Positions 1-4,312 of a stretch of DNA of 9,227 nucleotides are shown one piece after another. How positions within the stretch are numbered: the stretch's first letter is position 1; the number at the start of each line of letters is the position of its first letter. The DNA comes from Anaerolineae bacterium. GTDB taxonomy: Bacteria; Chloroflexota; Anaerolineae; UBA4142. A program made the position numbers and the translations under genes. The DNA lies in the NCBI GenBank assembly GCA_026417715.1, contig JAOACU010000104.1:1-9227 (forward strand). The letters are read 5' to 3'. The notes under the pieces are model-generated. The model was not told where the DNA came from. It searched no databases and saw only the letters and a list, made by a program, of their open reading frames with translations.

Positions 1-544
1 CAAGGGCTATCCGATTATCGGTACGAGTGTGAGTTGCGTGTTGGTGTTGCGCGAGGAAGCATCGGAGATGCTCGATATTGAAAACGAGGCGACGCGTCAA
101 CTCAAAGCGGCGATGTGGGATATGATGGAATGGTTGCGCGATTTGCACGAGCGCGGTGAATTGGATACGAATTTCCGCGAACTAAAGATGGTGTTGCCAT
201 ATCACGTCTCGTGCCAAGCGCGCGCCCATCGTATGGGGCGACCCGCGCTCGATGTGATGACACTGATTCCGGGTTTGGATGTGCGCGAGGGCAACGCAAG
301 ATGTTGTGGGCTGGCGGGGACGTACGGTTACAAAGCGGAAAAGTACGAGATTGCGATGAAGGTAGGTGAAGAGGCATTTCGCTTTGTGCGCGCACAAGGT
401 GATGCAGTGCGCTTTACGACTTCGGATTCCGAGATTTGTCGTTGGCAATTGGAACACGGCACACACAAGGCGTGTCGCGCACCGATTGAAATTCTCGCGG
501 CGGCGTACGGTTTGTACGATTTAGAGACGCGACGCTTGCGATAA
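1..544 (+). CDS. glpC: Anaerobic glycerol-3-phosphate dehydrogenase subunit C, C-terminal part (5' truncated by window)
   Basis: This is the C-terminal part of a GlpC-type protein, the iron-sulfur subunit that passes electrons from glycerol-3-phosphate oxidation (GlpAB) to the membrane quinone pool. The frame is open from base 2, so the GTG at 29 is internal. The first residues (GTSVSC) look like the end of the first cysteine-rich CCG domain. A complete second CCG domain follows: HVSC near 200-215, CCGLAGTYG near 302-328 and SDSEICRWQLE near 422-454, all closely GlpC-like. Related Fe-S subunits (glycolate oxidase GlcF, HdrD) share the fold, but the CCGLAGTYG and CRWQLE context fits GlpC best. 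The last cluster motif reads S-E-I-C where C-x-x-C is usual, so one expected cysteine is serine. The gene ends with TAA at 542-544. The hairpin at 674-703 is the likeliest terminator. Confidence 0.88.
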   Translation, partial: KGYPIIGTSVSCVLVLREEASEMLDIENEATRQLKAAMWDMMEWLRDLHERGELDTNFRELKMVLPYHVSCQARAHRMGRPALDVMTLIPGLDVREGNARCCGLAGTYGYKAEKYEIAMKVGEEAFRFVRAQGDAVRFTTSDSEICRWQLEHGTHKACRAPIEILAAAYGLYDLETRRLR

Positions 545-552
545 AAAAGGGA

Positions 553-588
553 GTGCCGCTTTCGCTCCGCGCTGAACGAAAGCGGCAC
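553..588 (-). terminator. Hairpin with leftward U-tract, probable end of the minus-strand riboswitch transcript
   Basis: A perfect 12-bp inverted repeat (553-564 with 577-588, 12-nt loop) is followed on the minus strand by TCCC and then six T residues over 548-543. It lacks a T-tract on the plus strand, so it fits a leftward terminator rather than one for glpC. It would stop a minus-strand transcript right at the glpC stop codon. The four-base gap before the T-run makes it weaker than a textbook terminator. Confidence 0.5.
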
Positions 589-596
589 ATCACCTT

Positions 597-631
597 GTTG
601 GTTCTTCTGTACCCCAGCAGAAGAGACCAAC
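597..631 (-). other. 13-bp bulged hairpin between riboswitch terminator and terminal hairpin
   Basis: GTTGGT at 597-602 pairs with ACCAAC at 626-631 and TCTTCTG at 603-609 pairs with CAGAAGA at 618-624, with a single bulged G at 625 and an 8-nt loop. There is no T-tract on either side, so this is structure rather than a terminator. It sits in the stretch that only a read-through minus-strand transcript would contain. Strand is assigned from the riboswitch upstream; the DNA alone does not decide it. Confidence 0.45.
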
Positions 632-673
632 CTATCGAAAAGGAGGAGAAGAAGGGTGACCGTTGCGCAAACA

Positions 674-703
674 AAAAACCACAGGGATAAGACTGTGGTT
701 TTT
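674..703 (-). terminator. Bidirectional intrinsic terminator, expression platform of the c-di-AMP riboswitch
   Basis: A perfect 11-bp inverted repeat (AAAAACCACAG at 674-684, CTGTGGTTTTT at 693-703, 8-nt loop) gives a U-tract on both strands, six T on the minus strand and five on the plus. On the minus strand it lies about 28 nt beyond the riboswitch aptamer, the normal place for a transcription-terminating expression platform. On the plus strand it can terminate glpC. Its CCACAG arm could instead pair with CTGTGG of the minus transcript (complement of 722-727), which would act as an antiterminator. Confidence 0.8.
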
Positions 704-729
704 CGCGCGCGCCGATCCGCGCCACAGAC

Positions 730-856
730 CTGTCCCCTTCACCGCCGACGAAGTTAGCTGACGGGTTAGAGCTGAAGGATGCTCTTCTCGCTAGAGCGAG
801 ATTCACCCCTCAAGTGGTTCCTCCGTTCTCTCCAAACGTGGAGAGATTAGGCAGAC
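730..856 (-). promoter_or_regulatory. Cyclic di-AMP riboswitch (ydaO/yuaA type)
   Basis: On the minus strand this stretch carries the hallmarks of the ydaO-type aptamer as I remember it from the Thermoanaerobacter tengcongensis structure: ACGGAGGAACC (complement of 816-826), then GGGGTGAATC, a variable stem (787-800), a CATCCTTC segment, and the highly conserved GTCAGCTAAC (complement of 753-762), closing with GGCGG and GAAGGGGAC. CTGCC (complement of 850-854) can pair with GGCGG as P1, and a 6-bp stem (828-833 with 840-845) fits the next helix. The class usually turns genes off when c-di-AMP is high, through a downstream terminator, and one is present at 674-703. Known targets are potassium transporters and cell-wall hydrolases. 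Here no minus-strand gene follows, which is unusual. Confidence 0.88.
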
Positions 857-877
857 ATCTATTCGCTTTTCAATTCT

Positions 878-906
878 TTTATATCACAATTTGACAAACT
901 TGTCAA
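878..906 (-). promoter_or_regulatory. Sigma70-type promoter for the riboswitch transcript
   Basis: Read on the minus strand, TTGACA (complement of 901-906) is followed by a 17-bp spacer and TATAAA (complement of 878-883), nearly a consensus vegetative promoter. Transcription would start near 870, about 16 nt before the riboswitch P1 strand. The -35 box is half of a perfect palindrome, TTGACAA-AC-TTGTCAA at 891-906, which could be a repressor site. The plus strand has no matching -10 box, so the promoter is one-directional. Confidence 0.75.
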
Positions 907-1328
907 GTCGTTTTCGCGTCACCACACGGCTGGCGAAGTCGGCTTCAACAACGTAAAATCAGTTGAGTGGCTTCGTGCAGGTGTGCCGCAAAATGCCGCC
1001 GCGCTTCCGCCGCATTCGTTTCACCTTTCCGAGTCAATAACCCCTCCGCTCTTGGGTAGAAAACGGTAAATGGCTTGTTCAGACCTCAGGTCTCCGAGAC
1101 CTGTGAGGTCTAGAAACCCCTTTCTACCCAAGAGCGTCTTTCTTTTGTCAAGAGACTTGGCACCAGCCGTGAAGGCAATTTTATCGGCGAGTGAATTGTT
1201 GGTGGTGGCTCTTACGCGTCTGGACAAAATGATTATTGAGGGCAGGTAAGACCCGAATGATGTACGGTGGATTGTTGGCTCTGCAAGCCAAGTTTGACGG
1301 TGGGCACAGAATCGCTCCGTCATTGACA
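907..1328. other. Gene-poor region between riboswitch promoter and tatC
   Basis: No recognisable gene is seen here. The only clear structure is the palindromic repeat at 1047-1136. A plus-strand frame stays open to a TAA at 1067-1069 and a minus-strand frame covers 1021-1329, but neither resembles a known family. The first crosses the minus-strand promoter and the second crosses the repeat. No terminator with a T-tract was found directly after tatC. Confidence 0.5.
1047..1136 (+). repeat. Palindromic MITE-like repeat, copy 1
   Basis: A 90-bp element with two nested inverted repeats. The outer arms, 1047-1062 and 1121-1136, are a perfect 16-bp match. The inner arms, 1081-1093 and 1097-1111, are AGACCTC-type palindromes in which the left arm lacks two bases (CA). 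A related element lies at 7091-7178 in the opposite orientation, sharing the GGGTAGAAAACGGTAA segment, the inner palindrome and the outer ends. No transposase or clear target duplication is visible, so this is either a non-autonomous mobile repeat or a REP-like extragenic palindrome. Confidence 0.75.
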
Positions 1329-2084
1329 CTATGCGGTTTTGTGTTCGGCAGTAGGTAGGGGAGCGCGTTTGGGTGCAGCGTTACGCGCGAAAAAGAGTGC
1401 CACTTCGTACAAAAGAATCATCGGAATCATCACGAGCGTCGGTGCAACGATGGGATCGGAAACGGGAGTAATCAGTTCAGCGATGACAAAGATGATGAAC
1501 CACGCCACTTTGCGTTGCTTGCGCAAGAATTCGGGTGAAACGATACCGAGTTTGATGAGGGCAAACAACACAATCGGCAACTCGAATCCCAAGCCGGTGG
1601 CGAGTAGAAAATAGACCACAAAGGCAATGTACGGATCCGCCGCTGAGAAATATTCGATGGGACTTTCGCCGGGGGTACCGAACATTCCCGTCAGCGGACC
1701 GAACATATTCAACAAAATCAGATAGCCAAAGACATTCCCCGTGAGGAACAATACCACCATCGCAATAACGAGCGGAATGACAAAACGTTTCTCATTAGGA
1801 TAGAGCGCGGGTTCGATATAGCGCATAAATTGGAAAATCCACACCGGCGCGGCAAGGAAGATACCACCGTACAACGCCACGCGAAAGCGAATCATAAATC
1901 CATCCAGCGGGCTGAACGCTTTGAGTGTCATATTGCCCGCCGGCGCGCGCAAGATGTTCAAGATCGTATCGGAGAAAATATACGCCAGTGTCGTGGTGAC
2001 CGCAATCGCAATGAGTGAAATAATGAGGCGACTACGTAGTTCTTCAAGATGCTCCATCACGCCCATTAGTTTCTCGTTTGCCAT
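1329..2084 (-). CDS. tatC: Sec-independent protein translocase subunit TatC
   Basis: TatC is the polytopic membrane core of the twin-arginine translocase. It recognises RR signal peptides and, with TatA-type subunits, moves folded proteins across the cytoplasmic membrane. The 251-residue product fits the family. It has a cytoplasmic N-terminal HLEELRSRL motif (residues 12-20), six hydrophobic segments (about 21-39, 68-86, 103-125, 151-168, 193-207 and 214-233), the conserved FELP motif (167-170) and a TPVSDP stretch (206-211). I chose the ATG at 2084, preceded by AAAAGGG, over the upstream TTG at 2120. The TTG lies in an intergenic hairpin and would add twelve residues that look non-homologous. 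It is the last gene of the tatA2-tatA1-tatC operon, 78 nt after tatA1. Confidence 0.95.
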   Translation of the reverse strand: MANEKLMGVMEHLEELRSRLIISLIAIAVTTTLAYIFSDTILNILRAPAGNMTLKAFSPLDGFMIRFRVALYGGIFLAAPVWIFQFMRYIEPALYPNEKRFVIPLVIAMVVLFLTGNVFGYLILLNMFGPLTGMFGTPGESPIEYFSAADPYIAFVVYFLLATGLGFELPIVLFALIKLGIVSPEFLRKQRKVAWFIIFVIAELITPVSDPIVAPTLVMIPMILLYEVALFFARNAAPKRAPLPTAEHKTA

Positions 2085-2109
2085 AAGCAACCCTTTTCGA
2101 TAAACAGAA

Positions 2110-2133
2110 GGGATGCCCAAACTCTGGCATCCC
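2110..2133. other. Hairpin in the tatA1-tatC spacer
   Basis: GGGATGCC at 2110-2117 pairs with GGCATCCC at 2126-2133 around an 8-nt loop. It lies about 26 nt upstream of the tatC start codon and has no T-tract. It could protect a processed tatA mRNA end or modulate tatC translation, giving the excess of TatA over TatC that the translocase needs. That role is inference. Confidence 0.4.
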
Positions 2134-2162
2134 CAGAATGACGCGAACCAAGAATCGGTGTC

Positions 2163-2423
2163 CTACGTTTGCGATGCGCCGCAGTGGGTACAGAACTTGG
2201 CGCCCGCCGGAATCGGCTGATTACACGTCTTGCACTTGGGTTCTGACACCGTCGTGCTTTTGGCTTCCTCGCTCAATGCTTGGGTGGCTTCTTTGATGCC
2301 TGTTTGAAACTCGCGGATGGTGCGTCCCAATGCTTTGCCGATTTCTGGCAGTTTGGAGGGACCAAACAGCAACAAAGCAACGATCAAGATGATTAGCAGG
2401 TCTTGAGGTTGTAAACCAAACAT
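2163..2423 (-). CDS. tatA: TatA/TatE-family translocase subunit with C-terminal zinc ribbon (copy 1)
   Basis: TatA subunits oligomerise around TatC to let folded proteins through the membrane. The 86-residue product has the usual short N-terminal transmembrane helix (about residues 6-20), the FGPSKLPEIGKALG hinge (20-33) and an amphipathic helix (34-56). Unusually it ends in a four-cysteine zinc ribbon, C64-x2-C67 and C78-x2-C81, of the CKTC...CTHCG type, on the cytoplasmic side if topology is normal. The FGP hinge fits TatA/TatE better than TatB. It lies 48 nt after tatA2 and upstream of tatC. The ribosome binding site (AGAAAG) is weak. It closely resembles tatA2, including the ending GASQT, so the pair is a tandem duplication. 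Confidence 0.92.
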   Translation of the reverse strand: MFGLQPQDLLIILIVALLLFGPSKLPEIGKALGRTIREFQTGIKEATQALSEEAKSTTVSEPKCKTCNQPIPAGAKFCTHCGASQT

Positions 2424-2471
2424 CAGAACTTTCTAGAGTGTGTCACGCGCTAGGGCAAGACCACTGTCAAA

Positions 2472-2741
2472 TTATGTTTGTGATGCACCACATTCGGGAC
2501 AGAACTTGACTCCTGCCGCTATTACCTTGCCACACGATTTACAGGTTGGCTTGGCTTCGGCAGAGGAATTTTCGGTTTTGATCTCCTCAGCGAACCCTTG
2601 TGTGGCTTCTTTGATACCGCTCTGGAACTCGCGAATCGTCTTGCCAAGTGCTTTACCGATTTCTGGTAATTTGGAAGGTCCAAAGAGCAACAAGGCAACA
2701 ACAAGAATAATCAACAAGTGTGTCGGTTGCAAGCCGAACAT
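2472..2741 (-). CDS. tatA: TatA/TatE-family translocase subunit with C-terminal zinc ribbon (copy 2, promoter-proximal)
   Basis: This is the first gene of the Tat operon. The 89-residue product is a close paralogue of the next gene: transmembrane helix about 6-20, FGPSKLPEIGK hinge (20-30), amphipathic helix to about 55, then a linker and a zinc ribbon with C67-x2-C70 and C81-x2-C84. I chose the ATG at 2741 because GAAAGGAG lies five bases upstream and the protein then starts like its paralogue (MFGLQP). The open frame extends upstream to 2894, but that would cross the promoter. One paralogue may act as TatA and the other take a TatB-like role, though neither looks like classical TatB. Confidence 0.92.
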   Translation of the reverse strand: MFGLQPTHLLIILVVALLLFGPSKLPEIGKALGKTIREFQSGIKEATQGFAEEIKTENSSAEAKPTCKSCGKVIAAGVKFCPECGASQT

Positions 2742-2773
2742 ACGCGCTCCTTTCTCTGTCGTAACTCGGAACG

Positions 2774-2802
2774 ATTGTAACACAGAATCGAAGGGTGTGC
2801 AA
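2774..2802 (-). promoter_or_regulatory. Sigma70-type promoter of the tat operon
   Basis: On the minus strand TTGCAC (complement of 2797-2802) is separated by 17 bp from TACAAT (complement of 2774-2779). Transcription would start near 2767, giving a leader of about 26 nt with the GAAAGGAG ribosome binding site. The palindrome GCAAATTGC (2799-2807) overlaps the -35 box. Confidence 0.65.
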
Positions 2803-2842
2803 ATTGCAAGGTTGGTAAGCAATTGCATATTTACGCAATTGC
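2799..2842. promoter_or_regulatory. Three GCAATTGC-like palindromes in the divergent tatA2/TPR control region
   Basis: GCAAATTGC (2799-2807), GCAATTGC (2819-2826) and GCAATTGC (2835-2842) are short perfect or near-perfect palindromes. The first overlaps the tat -35 box, the second overlaps the -35 box of the plus-strand gene and the third lies in its spacer. That arrangement is what one expects of an operator array controlling both directions, but the binding protein is unknown and chance is possible for such short AT-centred words. Confidence 0.4.
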
Positions 2843-2851
2843 GGCTATAAT
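2823..2851 (+). promoter_or_regulatory. Sigma70-type promoter of the TPR protein gene
   Basis: TTGCAT (2823-2828), a 17-bp spacer and a perfect TATAAT (2846-2851). The predicted start of transcription, about 2857-2860, lies only a few bases before the ATG at 2864, so the mRNA has no room for a ribosome binding site. Confidence 0.7.
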
Positions 2852-2863
2852 TTGTTATGAAAT

Positions 2864-4162
2864 ATGCACTACCACTGGGAAGTTGACAACGCATCTTGGG
2901 ATGATGCGTACGCCAAGCCGCGCACCGGCCTCACCATGTTTTTGCTCGCTATGTTGTTGGTATGCGTGGTCGGCGCGATTGTAATTCCGGGTGGTTTGGG
3001 TCTCCTCGTGGGTTATCAAGAGTTGCAGGCGCAAAACCACGAAGCCGCCATCACGCACTTTAATCGCGGCTTGAGTTATCTCGCTGAAAAGTATCCCGAA
3101 CTCGCGCGCAGTGAGTTTGAAATCGCACTCAAGTATGACCCAAACTTTGAACCCGCGCGCCAGAAACTCGCCGAGTTGCAACGAACCCCCAACGAAAACA
3201 CCACCGGCACCGCACAACAAGATCGTATCGCGAGCGCGATGCTAGACGAAGCGCGCGCGCTCATCACCCAGAAAGAGTGGAGTGATGCGATCACACGCCT
3301 AGAGCAACTACGGACACTCAATCCGAATTACCAAACCAATCAGGTCAACGATCTGTTGTATCGAGCGTATGTCAATGCGGGACAAGCCGCCGTCGCCGCG
3401 GGACAAATCGAGGTTGCGCGCGGACGCTTTGAATCGGCTCTGGCGATCCGCAACGATGACCCGCAGGTAAAACGTCAACGCGATTTAGCGGTGTTGTATC
3501 TGGAGGGACAACAGGCGTTCGGTTACAATTGGCAAACGGCAGTTGCCAAGTTCGCCGCGCTCTACCAGCAAGACCCCAACTATAGCGACGTAAAGCAACG
3601 TTTGTACGAAGCCCACATCGCGTATGGCGACAAGGCGTGCAAGGAAGGTGCATGGGCACTCGCGCAGCGCGAGTACGATGCCGCGCTCGCGATGAAGTAC
3701 GATGCGCAACTGGCGCAAAAACGCGCGCAAGCACAAACCGTGTGCAAAAAACCATCTACGCCAACGCCGACTCTTCCCGTTGCAATAACGCCAGCGCCAG
3801 GTGGCACACCGACGTTGATTGCGGTTTCACCCACAGAAAGTTATACATGGCTCACTTCCACCGCGCGCGATAAACCATGCACAGGTGCGGGAACACTCAG
3901 TGGCACGGTGCGCGACGCATTGGGGCGCGGCATTCCCAACGTCGCCATCGGCTACTATGCCGATTTGATTCCACTCACTAGCACACGCACAAATGCGAAC
4001 GGGCAATATCAATTCACACTTGGCAAAGACGCGACGGTGTTGCATGTGATCATTCTAGGCGCGGATGGCAAAACACCCGTCAGTCTCTCTGCCGATGTGC
4101 ATTATCCCGGCGGCTTGGTGGCAGGTTGTCACATCGTGATCGAGTGGCAAAAGGTGCAGTGA
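2864..4162 (+). CDS. Membrane-anchored TPR-repeat protein with C-terminal carboxypeptidase-regulatory-like domain
   Basis: I do not recognise a named family. The 432-residue product has a short polar N-terminus, one strong transmembrane segment (about residues 24-50) without an obvious cleavage site, and a long helical region (about 56-290) with TPR character, for example AAITHFNRGLSYL and ARSEFEIALKYDPN. A Thr/Pro-rich linker (about 297-325) is followed by a small beta domain (about 345-395) resembling carboxypeptidase-regulatory (CarboxypepD_reg/SpaA-like) folds, with SGTVRDALGRGIPNVAI and the NANGQYQF turn. The likely form is an anchored scaffold with the C-terminal part outside the cell. 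It diverges from the tat operon and shares its control region. The ATG at 2864 follows the promoter almost directly. Two cysteines (339 and 422) flank the terminal domain and could pair. Confidence 0.8.
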   Translation: MHYHWEVDNASWDDAYAKPRTGLTMFLLAMLLVCVVGAIVIPGGLGLLVGYQELQAQNHEAAITHFNRGLSYLAEKYPELARSEFEIALKYDPNFEPARQKLAELQRTPNENTTGTAQQDRIASAMLDEARALITQKEWSDAITRLEQLRTLNPNYQTNQVNDLLYRAYVNAGQAAVAAGQIEVARGRFESALAIRNDDPQVKRQRDLAVLYLEGQQAFGYNWQTAVAKFAALYQQDPNYSDVKQRLYEAHIAYGDKACKEGAWALAQREYDAALAMKYDAQLAQKRAQAQTVCKKPSTPTPTLPVAITPAPGGTPTLIAVSPTESYTWLTSTARDKPCTGAGTLSGTVRDALGRGIPNVAIGYYADLIPLTSTRTNANGQYQFTLGKDATVLHVIILGADGKTPVSLSADVHYPGGLVAGCHIVIEWQKVQ

Positions 4163-4164
4163 GG

Positions 4165-4303
4165 CGTGAGACGTGAATCGTGAATCGTGAGACGTGAATC
4201 GTGAGACGTGAGGCGTGAGACGTGAATCACGCAATACGCAATACGTATCACGTATTGCGTATTACGTATTGCGTATCACGTATTGCGTATGACGTATTGC
4301 GTT
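4165..4303. repeat. Tandem heptamer repeat array with embedded inverted repeat
   Basis: The gap between the TPR gene and nfeD is almost wholly made of 7-bp units. Bases 4165-4227 are nine consecutive heptamers of the form CGTGA(A/G)(A/T/G). After a short junction, 4233-4246 holds two heptamers in one orientation and 4250-4303 about eight in the other, organised as a 14-bp unit ACGTATTGCGTAT(T/C/G) repeated almost four times. The arms 4233-4246 and 4250-4263 are a perfect 14-bp inverted repeat with a 3-base loop. The last unit touches the nfeD ribosome binding site. It recalls the heptameric STRR repeats of cyanobacteria. Confidence 0.9.
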
Positions 4304-4308
4304 AGGAG
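4304..4308 (+). promoter_or_regulatory. Ribosome binding site that fixes the nfeD start
   Basis: AGGAG ends four bases before the ATG at 4313. The same frame is open upstream to a TTG at 4283 and an ATG at 4289, but those lie in the heptamer array, so the site supports the start at 4313. Confidence 0.7.
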
Positions 4309-4312
4309 TAAG

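Noticed and set aside
656..757. 34-codon plus-strand frame starting GTG after AGGAGG
   Set aside because: It covers the terminator and enters the riboswitch on the opposite strand. The apparent ribosome binding site is part of a purine tract and the peptide looks random.
414..806. Minus-strand open frame downstream of the riboswitch
   Set aside because: It starts inside the riboswitch, crosses the terminator and runs antisense through glpC. The product is low-complexity Arg/Ser-rich with no family character.
869..1069. Plus-strand open frame through the riboswitch promoter into the repeat
   Set aside because: No start codon with a ribosome binding site, no family resemblance, and it overlaps regulatory DNA. 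It could be a gene remnant, but nothing supports that.
1021..1329. Minus-strand 102-residue frame after tatC
   Set aside because: It includes the palindromic repeat and shows no recognisable motif or convincing ribosome binding site. The overlap with the tatC stop looks accidental.
2085..2120. Upstream TTG start for tatC
   Set aside because: The TTG sits in the intergenic hairpin and the added residues do not resemble TatC. The ATG at 2084 has a better context.
2742..2894. Longer N-terminus for tatA2
   Set aside because: It would translate through the tat promoter. The ATG at 2741 has a strong ribosome binding site and matches the paralogue.
4165..4303. CRISPR-like repeat array
   Set aside because: Units are 7 bp with no spacers, so it is a simple tandem repeat.
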